Positions 1-13,960 of a stretch of DNA of 64,000 nt are shown piece by piece. Positions within the stretch are counted from its first letter, which is position 1, and every line of letters begins with the position of its first letter. The notes under the pieces are model-generated. The model made no database searches, had not been told where the DNA came from, and saw only the letters and a program-made list of their open reading frames with translations. A program made the translations under genes and the position numbers. This DNA comes from Clavaria fumosa. Its lineage: Eukaryota; Basidiomycota; Agaricomycetes; Agaricales; Clavariaceae. Location: NCBI GenBank assembly GCA_951802425.1, contig OX637802.1, positions 1-64,000 of the forward strand. The letters run 5' to 3'.

Positions 1-2376
1 CTAACCTAACTAACCTAACTAACTAACCTAACTAACCTAACCTAACTAACCTAACTAACCTAACTAACCTAACTAACCTAACTAACCTAACTAACCTAAC
101 TAACCTAACTAACCTAACTAACCTAACCTAACCTAACTAACCAACCTAACTAACCTAACTAACCTAACCTAACTAACCTAACTAACCTAACCTAACCTAA
201 CTAACCTAACCTAACTAACCTAACTAACCTAACTAACCTAACCTAACTAACCTAACTAACCTAACTAACCTAACTAACCTAACTAACCTAACTAACCTAA
301 CCTAACTAACCTAACTAACCCTAACTAACCTAACTAACCTAACTAACCTAACTAACCTAACTAACCTAACTAACCTAACTAACCTAACTAACCTAACTAA
401 CCTAACTAACCTAACTAACCTAACCTAACTAACCTAACTAACCTAACCTAACTAACCTAACTAACCTAACTAACCTAACTAACCTAACTAACCTAACTAA
501 CCTAACCTAACCTAACTAACCTAACTAACCTAACTAACCTAACTAACCTAACCTAACTAACCTAACTAACCTAACTAACCTAACCTAACCTAACTAACCT
601 AACTAACCTAACTAACCTAACTAACCTAACCTAACCTAACTAACCTAACCTAACTAACCTAACCTAACTAACCTAACTAACCTAACTAACATAACTAACC
701 TAACTAACCTAACTAACCTAACTAACCTAACCCTAACCTAACTAACTAACCTAACTAACTAACCTAACTAACCTAACCTAACTAACCTAACCTAACCTAA
801 CTAACCTAACCTAACTAACCTAACTAACCTAACCTAACTAACCTAACTAACCTAACTAACCTAACTAACCTAACTAAACTAACCTAACTAACCTAACTAA
901 CCTAACTAACCTAACTAACCTAACTAACCTAACTAACCTAACTAACCTAACTAACCTAACCTAACTAACCTAACTAACCTAACTAACCTAACTAACCTAA
1001 CCTAACTAACCTAACTAACCTAACTAACCTAACTAACCTAACTAACCTAACTAACCTAACCTAACTAACCTAACCTAACTAACCTAACTAACCTAACTAA
1101 CCTAACTAACCTAACTAACCTAACCTAACCCTAACTAACCTAACTAACCTAACTAACCTAACTAACCTAAACTAACCTAACTAACCTAACTAACCTAACT
1201 AACCTAACCTAACTAACCTAACTAACCTAACTAACCTAACTAACCTAACTAACCTAACTAACCTAACTAACCTAACTAACCTAACCCTAACCTAACTAAC
1301 CTAACTAACCTAACCTAACTAACCTAACTAACCTAACCTAACTAACCTAACTAACTAAACCTAACTAACCTAACTAACCTAACTAACCTAACCTAACTAA
1401 CCTAACCTAACCTAACTAACCTAACCCTAACTAACCTAACCTAACTAACCTAACTAACCTAACTAACCTAACCTAACTAACCTAACCTAACCTAACTAAC
1501 CTAAACTAACCTAACCTAACTAACCTAACTAACCTAACTAACCTAACTAACCTAACTAACCTAACCCTAACCTAACCTAACTAACCTAACCTAACTAACC
1601 TAACCTAACTAACCTAACTAACCTAACTAACCTAACTAACCTAACCTAACTAACCTAACTAACCTAACTAACCTAACTAACCTAACCTAACTAACCTAAC
1701 CTAACTAACCTAACTAACCTAAACTAACCTAACTAACCTAACCTAACTAACCTAACTAACCTAACTAACCTAACTAACCTAAACCTAACCTAACTAACCT
1801 AACTAACCTAACCTAAAACCTAACCTAACTAACCTAACTAACCTAACTAACCTAACTAACCTAACCTAACCTAACTAACCTAACCTAACTAACCTAACTA
1901 ACCTAACTAACCTAACTAACCTAACTAACCTAACTAACCTAACTAACCTAACTAACCTAACTAACCTAACCTAACTAACCTAACCTAACTAACCTAACCT
2001 AACTAACCTAACCTAACTAACCTAACTAACCTAACTAACCTAACTAACCTAACTAACCTAACTAACCTAACTAACCTAACTAACCTAACTAACCTAACTA
2101 ACCTAACTAACCTAACTAACCTAACTAACCTAACCTAACTAACCTAACCTAACTAACCTAACTAACCTAACCTAAACTAACCTAACCTAACTAACCTAAC
2201 CTAACCTAAACTAACCTAACTAACTAACCTAACTAACCTAACTAACCTAACCTAACTAACCTAACTAACCTAACTAACCTAACTAACCTAACTAACCTAA
2301 CTAACCTAACTAACCTAACCTAACTAACTAAACCTAACTAACCTAACTAACCTAACTAACCTAACTAACCTAACTA
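1..2376. repeat. Telomere, degenerate (CCTAA/CTAA)n
   Basis: The tract is almost entirely CTAA and CCTAA units; the commonest pattern alternates them as a 9-mer, CCTAACTAA (G-strand TTAGTTAGG). Runs of two CCTAA units occur often. Rare CCCTAA units (near 316, 730 and 1130), some AAACTAA slips and one CATAACTAA (near 690) are scattered through it. The C-rich strand reads 5' to 3' inward from base 1, the polarity expected at a left chromosome end. It passes without a gap into the 104-bp satellite, sharing the bases ACTA. The irregular mix indicates a telomerase template giving one or two G per unit rather than the TTAGGG usual in fungi. Confidence 0.95.
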
Positions 2377-5300
2377 TGAAAAACCATTAAAAACTATTAA
2401 AAAAACCCAAAAAACATTAAAAAACATTAAAAAACCCTTCAACAACACCTCCCAAACCTTGCGTATGCACTCTGAAACTATGAAAAACCATTAAAAACTA
2501 TTAAAAAAACCCAAAAAACATTAAAAAACATTAAAAAACCCTTCAACAACACCTCCCAAACCTTGCGTATGCACTCTGAAACTATGAAAAACCATTAAAA
2601 ACTATTAAAAAAACCCAAAAAACATTAAAAAACATTAAAAAACCCTTCAACAACACCTCCCAAACCTTGCGTATGCACTCTGAAACTATGAAAAACCATT
2701 AAAAACTATTAAAAAAACCCAAAAAACATTAAAAAACATTAAAAAACCCTTCAACAACACCTCCCAAACCTTGCGTATGCACTCTGAAACTATGAAAAAC
2801 CATTAAAAACTATTAAAAAAACCCAAAAAACATTAAAAAACATTAAAAAACCCTTCAACAACACCTCCCAAACCTTGCGTATGCACTCTGAAACTATGAA
2901 AAACCATTAAAAACTATTAAAAAAACCCAAAAAACATTAAAAAACATTAAAAAACCCTTCAACAACACCTCCCAAACCTTGCGTATGCACTCTGAAACTA
3001 TGAAAAACCATTAAAAACTATTAAAAAAACCCAAAAAACATTAAAAAACATTAAAAAACCCTTCAACAACACCTCCCAAACCTTGCGTATGCACTCTGAA
3101 ACTATGAAAAACCATTAAAAACTATTAAAAAAACCCAAAAAACATTAAAAAACATTAAAAAACCCTTCAACAACACCTCCCAAACCTTGCGTATGCACTC
3201 TGAAACTATGAAAAACCATTAAAAACTATTAAAAAAACCCAAAAAACATTAAAAAACATTAAAAAACCCTTCAACAACACCTCCCAAACCTTGCGTATGC
3301 ACTCTGAAACTATGAAAAACCATTAAAAACTATTAAAAAAACCCAAAAAACATTAAAAAACATTAAAAAACCCTTCAACAACACCTCCCAAACCTTGCGT
3401 ATGCACTCTGAAACTATGAAAAACCATTAAAAACTATTAAAAAAACCCAAAAAACATTAAAAAACATTAAAAAACCCTTCAACAACACCTCCCAAACCTT
3501 GCGTATGCACTCTGAAACTATGAAAAACCATTAAAAACTATTAAAAAAACCCAAAAAACATTAAAAAACATTAAAAAACCCTTCAACAACACCTCCCAAA
3601 CCTTGCGTATGCACTCTGAAACTATGAAAAACCATTAAAAACTATTAAAAAAACCCAAAAAACATTAAAAAACATTAAAAAACCCTTCAACAACACCTCC
3701 CAAACCTTGCGTATGCACTCTGAAACTATGAAAAACCATTAAAAACTATTAAAAAAACCCAAAAAACATTAAAAAACATTAAAAAACCCTTCAACAACAC
3801 CTCCCAAACCTTGCGTATGCACTCTGAAACTATGAAAAACCATTAAAAACTATTAAAAAAACCCAAAAAACATTAAAAAACATTAAAAAACCCTTCAACA
3901 ACACCTCCCAAACCTTGCGTATGCACTCTGAAACTATGAAAAACCATTAAAAACTATTAAAAAAACCCAAAAAACATTAAAAAACATTAAAAAACCCTTC
4001 AACAACACCTCCCAAACCTTGCGTATGCACTCTGAAACTATGAAAAACCATTAAAAACTATTAAAAAAACCCAAAAAACATTAAAAAACATTAAAAAACC
4101 CTTCAACAACACCTCCCAAACCTTGCGTATGCACTCTGAAACTATGAAAAACCATTAAAAACTATTAAAAAAACCCAAAAAACATTAAAAAACATTAAAA
4201 AACCCTTCAACAACACCTCCCAAACCTTGCGTATGCACTCTGAAACTATGAAAAACCATTAAAAACTATTAAAAAAACCCAAAAAACATTAAAAAACATT
4301 AAAAAACCCTTCAACAACACCTCCCAAACCTTGCGTATGCACTCTGAAACTATGAAAAACCATTAAAAACTATTAAAAAAACCCAAAAAACATTAAAAAA
4401 CATTAAAAAACCCTTCAACAACACCTCCCAAACCTTGCGTATGCACTCTGAAACTATGAAAAACCATTAAAAACTATTAAAAAAACCCAAAAAACATTAA
4501 AAAACATTAAAAAACCCTTCAACAACACCTCCCAAACCTTGCGTATGCACTCTGAAACTATGAAAAACCATTAAAAACTATTAAAAAAACCCAAAAAACA
4601 TTAAAAAACATTAAAAAACCCTTCAACAACACCTCCCAAACCTTGCGTATGCACTCTGAAACTATGAAAAACCATTAAAAACTATTAAAAAAACCCAAAA
4701 AACATTAAAAAACATTAAAAAACCCTTCAACAACACCTCCCAAACCTTGCGTATGCACTCTGAAACTATGAAAAACCATTAAAAACTATTAAAAAAACCC
4801 AAAAAACATTAAAAAACATTAAAAAACCCTTCAACAACACCTCCCAAACCTTGCGTATGCACTCTGAAACTATGAAAAACCATTAAAAACTATTAAAAAA
4901 ACCCAAAAAACATTAAAAAACATTAAAAAACCCTTCAACAACACCTCCCAAACCTTGCGTATGCACTCTGAAACTATGAAAAACCATTAAAAACTATTAA
5001 AAAAACCCAAAAAACATTAAAAAACATTAAAAAACCCTTCAACAACACCTCCCAAACCTTGCGTATGCACTCTGAAACTATGAAAAACCATTAAAAACTA
5101 TTAAAAAAACCCAAAAAACATTAAAAAACATTAAAAAACCCTTCAACAACACCTCCCAAACCTTGCGTATGCACTCTGAAACTATGAAAAACCATTAAAA
5201 ACTATTAAAAAAACCCAAAAAACATTAAAAAACATTAAAAAACCCTTCAACAACACCTCCCAAACCTTGCGTATGCACTCTGAAACTATGAAAAACCATT

Positions 5301-8300
5301 AAAAACTATTAAAAAAACCCAAAAAACATTAAAAAACATTAAAAAACCCTTCAACAACACCTCCCAAACCTTGCGTATGCACTCTGAAACTATGAAAAAC
5401 CATTAAAAACTATTAAAAAAACCCAAAAAACATTAAAAAACATTAAAAAACCCTTCAACAACACCTCCCAAACCTTGCGTATGCACTCTGAAACTATGAA
5501 AAACCATTAAAAACTATTAAAAAAACCCAAAAAACATTAAAAAACATTAAAAAACCCTTCAACAACACCTCCCAAACCTTGCGTATGCACTCTGAAACTA
5601 TGAAAAACCATTAAAAACTATTAAAAAAACCCAAAAAACATTAAAAAACATTAAAAAACCCTTCAACAACACCTCCCAAACCTTGCGTATGCACTCTGAA
5701 ACTATGAAAAACCATTAAAAACTATTAAAAAAACCCAAAAAACATTAAAAAACATTAAAAAACCCTTCAACAACACCTCCCAAACCTTGCGTATGCACTC
5801 TGAAACTATGAAAAACCATTAAAAACTATTAAAAAAACCCAAAAAACATTAAAAAACATTAAAAAACCCTTCAACAACACCTCCCAAACCTTGCGTATGC
5901 ACTCTGAAACTATGAAAAACCATTAAAAACTATTAAAAAAACCCAAAAAACATTAAAAAACATTAAAAAACCCTTCAACAACACCTCCCAAACCTTGCGT
6001 ATGCACTCTGAAACTATGAAAAACCATTAAAAACTATTAAAAAAACCCAAAAAACATTAAAAAACATTAAAAAACCCTTCAACAACACCTCCCAAACCTT
6101 GCGTATGCACTCTGAAACTATGAAAAACCATTAAAAACTATTAAAAAAACCCAAAAAACATTAAAAAACATTAAAAAACCCTTCAACAACACCTCCCAAA
6201 CCTTGCGTATGCACTCTGAAACTATGAAAAACCATTAAAAACTATTAAAAAAACCCAAAAAACATTAAAAAACATTAAAAAACCCTTCAACAACACCTCC
6301 CAAACCTTGCGTATGCACTCTGAAACTATGAAAAACCATTAAAAACTATTAAAAAAACCCAAAAAACATTAAAAAACATTAAAAAACCCTTCAACAACAC
6401 CTCCCAAACCTTGCGTATGCACTCTGAAACTATGAAAAACCATTAAAAACTATTAAAAAAACCCAAAAAACATTAAAAAACATTAAAAAACCCTTCAACA
6501 ACACCTCCCAAACCTTGCGTATGCACTCTGAAACTATGAAAAACCATTAAAAACTATTAAAAAAACCCAAAAAACATTAAAAAACATTAAAAAACCCTTC
6601 AACAACACCTCCCAAACCTTGCGTATGCACTCTGAAACTATGAAAAACCATTAAAAACTATTAAAAAAACCCAAAAAACATTAAAAAACATTAAAAAACC
6701 CTTCAACAACACCTCCCAAACCTTGCGTATGCACTCTGAAACTATGAAAAACCATTAAAAACTATTAAAAAAACCCAAAAAACATTAAAAAACATTAAAA
6801 AACCCTTCAACAACACCTCCCAAACCTTGCGTATGCACTCTGAAACTATGAAAAACCATTAAAAACTATTAAAAAAACCCAAAAAACATTAAAAAACATT
6901 AAAAAACCCTTCAACAACACCTCCCAAACCTTGCGTATGCACTCTGAAACTATGAAAAACCATTAAAAACTATTAAAAAAACCCAAAAAACATTAAAAAA
7001 CATTAAAAAACCCTTCAACAACACCTCCCAAACCTTGCGTATGCACTCTGAAACTATGAAAAACCATTAAAAACTATTAAAAAAACCCAAAAAACATTAA
7101 AAAACATTAAAAAACCCTTCAACAACACCTCCCAAACCTTGCGTATGCACTCTGAAACTATGAAAAACCATTAAAAACTATTAAAAAAACCCAAAAAACA
7201 TTAAAAAACATTAAAAAACCCTTCAACAACACCTCCCAAACCTTGCGTATGCACTCTGAAACTATGAAAAACCATTAAAAACTATTAAAAAAACCCAAAA
7301 AACATTAAAAAACATTAAAAAACCCTTCAACAACACCTCCCAAACCTTGCGTATGCACTCTGAAACTATGAAAAACCATTAAAAACTATTAAAAAAACCC
7401 AAAAAACATTAAAAAACATTAAAAAACCCTTCAACAACACCTCCCAAACCTTGCGTATGCACTCTGAAACTATGAAAAACCATTAAAAACTATTAAAAAA
7501 ACCCAAAAAACATTAAAAAACATTAAAAAACCCTTCAACAACACCTCCCAAACCTTGCGTATGCACTCTGAAACTATGAAAAACCATTAAAAACTATTAA
7601 AAAAACCCAAAAAACATTAAAAAACATTAAAAAACCCTTCAACAACACCTCCCAAACCTTGCGTATGCACTCTGAAACTATGAAAAACCATTAAAAACTA
7701 TTAAAAAAACCCAAAAAACATTAAAAAACATTAAAAAACCCTTCAACAACACCTCCCAAACCTTGCGTATGCACTCTGAAACTATGAAAAACCATTAAAA
7801 ACTATTAAAAAAACCCAAAAAACATTAAAAAACATTAAAAAACCCTTCAACAACACCTCCCAAACCTTGCGTATGCACTCTGAAACTATGAAAAACCATT
7901 AAAAACTATTAAAAAAACCCAAAAAACATTAAAAAACATTAAAAAACCCTTCAACAACACCTCCCAAACCTTGCGTATGCACTCTGAAACTATGAAAAAC
8001 CATTAAAAACTATTAAAAAAACCCAAAAAACATTAAAAAACATTAAAAAACCCTTCAACAACACCTCCCAAACCTTGCGTATGCACTCTGAAACTATGAA
8101 AAACCATTAAAAACTATTAAAAAAACCCAAAAAACATTAAAAAACATTAAAAAACCCTTCAACAACACCTCCCAAACCTTGCGTATGCACTCTGAAACTA
8201 TGAAAAACCATTAAAAACTATTAAAAAAACCCAAAAAACATTAAAAAACATTAAAAAACCCTTCAACAACACCTCCCAAACCTTGCGTATGCACTCTGAA

Positions 8301-10043
8301 ACTATGAAAAACCATTAAAAACTATTAAAAAAACCCAAAAAACATTAAAAAACATTAAAAAACCCTTCAACAACACCTCCCAAACCTTGCGTATGCACTC
8401 TGAAACTATGAAAAACCATTAAAAACTATTAAAAAAACCCAAAAAACATTAAAAAACATTAAAAAACCCTTCAACAACACCTCCCAAACCTTGCGTATGC
8501 ACTCTGAAACTATGAAAAACCATTAAAAACTATTAAAAAAACCCAAAAAACATTAAAAAACATTAAAAAACCCTTCAACAACACCTCCCAAACCTTGCGT
8601 ATGCACTCTGAAACTATGAAAAACCATTAAAAACTATTAAAAAAACCCAAAAAACATTAAAAAACATTAAAAAACCCTTCAACAACACCTCCCAAACCTT
8701 GCGTATGCACTCTGAAACTATGAAAAACCATTAAAAACTATTAAAAAAACCCAAAAAACATTAAAAAACATTAAAAAACCCTTCAACAACACCTCCCAAA
8801 CCTTGCGTATGCACTCTGAAACTATGAAAAACCATTAAAAACTATTAAAAAAACCCAAAAAACATTAAAAAACATTAAAAAACCCTTCAACAACACCTCC
8901 CAAACCTTGCGTATGCACTCTGAAACTATGAAAAACCATTAAAAACTATTAAAAAAACCCAAAAAACATTAAAAAACATTAAAAAACCCTTCAACAACAC
9001 CTCCCAAACCTTGCGTATGCACTCTGAAACTATGAAAAACCATTAAAAACTATTAAAAAAACCCAAAAAACATTAAAAAACATTAAAAAACCCTTCAACA
9101 ACACCTCCCAAACCTTGCGTATGCACTCTGAAACTATGAAAAACCATTAAAAACTATTAAAAAAACCCAAAAAACATTAAAAAACATTAAAAAACCCTTC
9201 AACAACACCTCCCAAACCTTGCGTATGCACTCTGAAACTATGAAAAACCATTAAAAACTATTAAAAAAACCCAAAAAACATTAAAAAACATTAAAAAACC
9301 CTTCAACAACACCTCCCAAACCTTGCGTATGCACTCTGAAACTATGAAAAACCATTAAAAACTATTAAAAAAACCCAAAAAACATTAAAAAACATTAAAA
9401 AACCCTTCAACAACACCTCCCAAACCTTGCGTATGCACTCTGAAACTATGAAAAACCATTAAAAACTATTAAAAAAACCCAAAAAACATTAAAAAACATT
9501 AAAAAACCCTTCAACAACACCTCCCAAACCTTGCGTATGCACTCTGAAACTATGAAAAACCATTAAAAACTATTAAAAAAACCCAAAAAACATTAAAAAA
9601 CATTAAAAAACCCTTCAACAACACCTCCCAAACCTTGCGTATGCACTCTGAAACTATGAAAAACCATTAAAAACTATTAAAAAAACCCAAAAAACATTAA
9701 AAAACATTAAAAAACCCTTCAACAACACCTCCCAAACCTTGCGTATGCACTCTGAAACTATGAAAAACCATTAAAAACTATTAAAAAAACCCAAAAAACA
9801 TTAAAAAACATTAAAAAACCCTTCAACAACACCTCCCAAACCTTGCGTATGCACTCTGAAACTATGAAAAACCATTAAAAACTATTAAAAAAACCCAAAA
9901 AACATTAAAAAACATTAAAAAACCCTTCAACAACACCTCCCAAACCTTGCGTATGCACTCTGAAACTATGAAAAACCATTAAAAACTATTAAAAAAACCC
10001 AAAAAACATTAAAAAACATTAAAAAACCCTTCAACAACACCTC
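2373..10043. repeat. 104-bp subtelomeric satellite, about 73.75 copies
   Basis: The same 104-bp unit repeats head to tail: its TGAAAAACC landmark lies at 2377, 2481, 2585 and so on to 9969, which is 73 x 104 bp exactly, followed by a partial unit ending in CACCTC at 10043. I saw no variant base on reading through. The first 62 bases of each unit hold six A-tracts of 5-7 A starting at unit positions 7, 17, 27, 37, 47 and 57, so they are phased at exactly 10 bp. The rest (CCCTTCAACAACACC onward) is mixed sequence. There is no open frame of useful length. It could be a telomere-associated spacer or a heterochromatin nucleation satellite; function is unknown. Confidence 0.97.
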
Positions 10044-10073
10044 AGATCATCAACCCATGTGCATCCCCTGCTG
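10044..10073. other. 30-bp single-copy junction between satellite and palindrome 1
   Basis: These 30 bp lie between the broken last 104-bp unit and the outer end of the palindrome 1 left arm. They match neither the satellite nor the flank beyond the right arm. Confidence 0.6.
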
Positions 10074-12459
10074 ATCATCCTTCACCCATATTGTATATTC
10101 ACATGAATCTGCAACTCATCTTAAGAAATGGAATTTTGTTTCCACATTTCATCAGTATTTCTTGTCCACATGGATGACATTGTTATGCCTTCCTGTCTCT
10201 ACTACCAACTAAGGGCCTTCTTCTTCCATTCCATCTAGCATCCATTCAAGCCCTCCTCCATCTCAGGTGCTCCCTGTTGCCCCTATAGCACCATCAGATA
10301 GTCACCCATGTACCAGCATACCATTGCCCTTGTATGATTGTCTGCTCTCCTGTCTCTTCCCCAGTCTCTTCATTCAGCAATTGTGTCTCCCCCATTCTCC
10401 CCCATGTGTTGATAGCTGTGGGCCACACACATGCTTTCAAGCTTTGACACAAACTCAACTCATCACTTAACTGACTTTGTGAGATGGGGCATCCAGGACA
10501 CCCACTTTGACATTCACATCTAGTCAACTTTGTGTGTCATTTGGGCATGGCAGTCCTGGACACCCACCTTGAGGCACACATCCAGTCAACTTACTTTGTA
10601 CATTATGAGAGATGTGGGTGTCCTGGTCCTCCTGGCATGGCTTACCTGTATCTGTATGATATCCCAGCCTGCATCACATTGGATCTTGGTAGGTATGTAG
10701 GACCTAGGTTTGGCATGCTAAGAGTGAGTAGCACAGGTGGTGTAAGTAGGATGGAGGGTGGACAGTGTGAGTGGAGTGAGTGGGTGGCACAGGCAAAGTG
10801 AGTAAGGCAAGTGGCACAAGTGAGGAGGTGCAAGTGAGGCAAGCCATGTGGTGTAGCACCAATGAGGTGAGTGGGTAGGCAGTGCAAGCAGGGTGGATGG
10901 CACAATTGGGGGTGAGCAGCATGGGTGGCACCATTGGGACAAGTTTGGTGGACAGTGCATATTATCAGTCAATGATAAGTTAATATTTCCTTGTATTATT
11001 CATGACATGTCTGCTTGAGTAATGTATGTGTTAACTGTGCTCATGCTTGTCATACCTGGCACTGCTCATGTTCATCAGTCATTGCTTATGTGTGCCATAC
11101 AGTGCCTAGGCTATGTCCATGCTGCTCATAGCAACCCACCTCCAGACCCTGTTCTTTTTTCCCTTCCCCAGGTAGTCCAGCACAATGCAGTTCTGCCTCC
11201 ACCCCTTCCTTGCCATGTGCTATCCACTCTATGCTGCTTGTCTTGTTCTTCTGTCTAGGAGTCTTGTGATTAACATAGACCCAAGAACAAGACAAGCAGC
11301 ATAGAGTGGATAGCACATGGCAAGGAAGGGGTGGAGGCAGAACTGCATTGTGCTGGACTACCTGGGGAAGGGAAAAAAGAACAGGGTCTGGAGGTGGGTT
11401 GCTATGAGCAGCATGGACATAGCCTAGGCACTGTATGGCACACATAAGCAATGACTGATGAACATGAGCAGTGCCAGGTATGACAAGCATGAGCACAGTT
11501 AACACATACATTACTCAAGCAGACATGTCATGAATAATACAAGGAAATATTAACTTATCATTGACTGATAATATGCACTGTCCACCAAACTTGTCCCAAT
11601 GGTGCCACCCATGCTGCTCACCCCCAATTGTGCCATCCACCCTGCTTGCACTGCCTACCCACTCACCTCATTGGTGCTACACCACATGGCTTGCCTCACT
11701 TGCACCTCCTCACTTGTGCCACTTGCCTTACTCACTTTGCCTGTGCCACCCACTCACTCCACTCACACTGTCCACCCTCCATCCTACTTACACCACCTGT
11801 GCTACTCACTCTTAGCATGCCAAACCTAGGTCCTACATACCTACCAAGATCCAATGTGATGCAGGCTGGGATATCATACAGATACAGGTAAGCCATGCCA
11901 GGAGGACCAGGACACCCACATCTCTCATAATGTACAAAGTAAGTTGACTGGATGTGTGCCTCAAGGTGGGTGTCCAGGACTGCCATGCCCAAATGACACA
12001 CAAAGTTGACTAGATGTGAATGTCAAAGTGGGTGTCCTGGATGCCCCATCTCACAAAGTCAGTTAAGTGATGAGTTGAGTTTGTGTCAAAGCTTGAAAGC
12101 ATGTGTGTGGCCCACAGCTATCAACACATGGGGGAGAATGGGGGAGACACAATTGCTGAATGAAGAGACTGGGGAAGAGACAGGAGAGCAGACAATCATA
12201 CAAGGGCAATGGTATGCTGGTACATGGGTGACTATCTGATGGTGCTATAGGGACAACAGGGAGCACCTCAGATGGAGGAGGGCTTGAATGGATGCTAGAT
12301 GGAATGGAAGAAGAAGGCCCTTAGTTGGTAGTAGAGACAGGAAGGCATAACAATGTCATCCATGTGGACAAGAAATACTGATGAAATGTGGAAACAAAAT
12401 TTCATTTCTTAAGATGAGTTGCAGATTCATGTGAATATACAATATGGGTGAAGGATGAT
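10074..12459. repeat. Palindrome 1: giant inverted repeat
   Basis: Left arm 10074-11250 and right arm 11283-12459 are reverse complements (position x pairs with 22533-x) over 1,177 bp with only a few mismatches, for example a C/T difference near 10279 and a G/A difference near 10132. A 32-bp spacer, 11251-11282, separates them. Each arm includes two imperfect direct copies of a segment of about 60-70 bp (near 10488-10545 and 10546-10610) and a stretch of short GTGGCACAAGTGAG-like repeats near 10740-10900. No protein is recognisable; mirrored short ORFs in the arms are a consequence of the symmetry. Related palindromes lie at 40697-41841 and 56143-57852. Confidence 0.95.
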
Positions 12460-12769
12460 GTGCTTGCTTGTCCCCACTCATCTCAGACCTCCATTGTCCA
12501 CAGGCAGCAAGTCACCCTACCCCTCAATGTAAGTACCTGTCTATCATGTTCACCTTGCTTGTACTGCACTAGTAATCATGCTTGTGCCATCCATGTCACT
12601 CTCACCACTTCCATCATCCACCCCACTTGCCTCACTTGCACTGCCTACCCTGCTCAACCCACTTGTGACATCCACCCTGCCCATCCCACTTGCACTGCTG
12701 ACTGCAAACCATGATTGCCCCACTCACCTGCTCACCCTGCTTGCACTGCCTAGGAAGTCGTGGAAGATG
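12460..12769. repeat. Palindrome flank repeat, C-rich short-repeat DNA
   Basis: The sequence resembles 57866-58250 to the right of palindrome 3, including CTGTCTATCATG followed by a CTTGCTTGTACTGCACTAG segment. It is built from degenerate CACTTGCACTGCC and CACCCTGCC words. No gene is seen. The shared flank shows that the palindrome family is embedded in a longer repeat. Confidence 0.7.
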
Positions 12770-12977
12770 ACTATGCTGGTTGTGGGCAATCCATATCTGC
12801 AAAGGAAAAGGAAAAACCCTTCAGGCTATGTCACCCGAGTGAGGAAACAGAAGTGTTACGCCTCCATGTATTGGGAAAGAGTGTGCCAAGGAAGGAAGCT
12901 CCAGAGAGCTGACTACACTTGGGCCCCTGTGACAAGGGTGAGCCCTGGAAGGGGGAGAGGCTAATGCCTCTGTAAAA

Positions 12978-13960
12978 TTGAAAGATGATGCCTACCTCAA
13001 GGGCAGGCATGAGTACTGGTTTAACCAGTATGCTGAACTCTTTGGGGGAGTCCCCCCCAGACTGCCTCCATTTTGGGCAGTAAACCACCATATACCCTTG
13101 ATAGACAAAAAGAAAGTCTATAACTATTACTTGCCTTGGTGTGCTGAGGCATTCAAGGAACAATTCCTTGAGAAAGTGAACCATTACATTACTAACGGTT
13201 GGTGGGAAGCAGGAGCAGCATCACAGGCAGCTCCTATGCTGTGCATACTGAAAAGCAGCTGGAACCCACTGCTACAGACAGTTGTAGACTGCCAGAAACA
13301 GAATGCAAACACTGTACAGGATATTACCCCATTGCCTGATCAAGATCAGATCAGAGAGGACATGGCTAGAGCCACATATAGGCCGCATATAGGTCAAAGA
13401 TTGACCTATCAGATGCGAACGAACAAGTATGCATAGAGCCTGAGGAGGTGTGGAAGATGGCATTTGTGACCGTCTTGGGCACCATGTTCTCACAGGTGAT
13501 GCAGATAGGGGAATGTAATGCCCCTGCTACCTTTCAGTGCCTGATGATGCACATATTTTGTCATCAGCTGGGGAAGTATGTGCATGTGTACTTAGACAAT
13601 GTATTCACCCTCTCCAAGACCTTGGAGGACCATGAGCATCACTTAGGGATGGTCTTTGAGACCCTCAAAGGCACCAGCCTTTTCTTGAGCAAGAAAAAGT
13701 GCTCATTATATGCAAAGAGCATAGATTGCTTAGGGCACATAATAGATGCCTGGCGAATCCACATTACAGTGGATAAAATGGAAAACACCAACAAGCGTTA
13801 ACAAGGTACAGAGGTTCCTTGGGTTAGTACAGTACATTGGACAGTTCCTGCCCAATCTGTCTGCATATACTGGCCCATTAGCCAGTCTGTATAGTGAAAT
13901 GCAAATGTTTCACTGGAGGCCGCTCCATGATAGATGCATGGAGATGATCAAGGCATTGGC
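12978..13960 (+). pseudogene. Reverse transcriptase fragment of element G
   Basis: Frame 12978-13436 holds the N-terminal fingers region. A frameshift near 13390-13440 leads to the palm in frame 13448-13801, with the family motif CNAPATFQCLM and a motif C that reads YLDN where active enzymes have YxDD. The thumb follows in another frame from 13746 (VQRFLGLVQYI). Three frames plus the Asp to Asn change in motif C make this a dead copy. It would have copied element RNA into DNA. The style of the CNAPATFQ / YLD / CLGHIID series is that of Agaricomycete Ty3/gypsy elements (recalled family knowledge, not searched). Confidence 0.85.

Noticed and set aside
2373..10043. CRISPR-like array
   Set aside because: Units are identical head to tail without unique spacers, in a eukaryotic telomere context.
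11251..11282. Idea that the palindrome spacer is flipped by a site-specific inversion system
   Set aside because: Arm-specific bases show that the whole of palindrome 2 is inverted relative to palindrome 1; no recombinase gene is present.
10267..12266. Pairs of short ORFs on opposite strands in palindrome 1 (and likewise in 2 and 3)
   Set aside because: They are mirror images produced by the inverted repeat, with low-complexity products.
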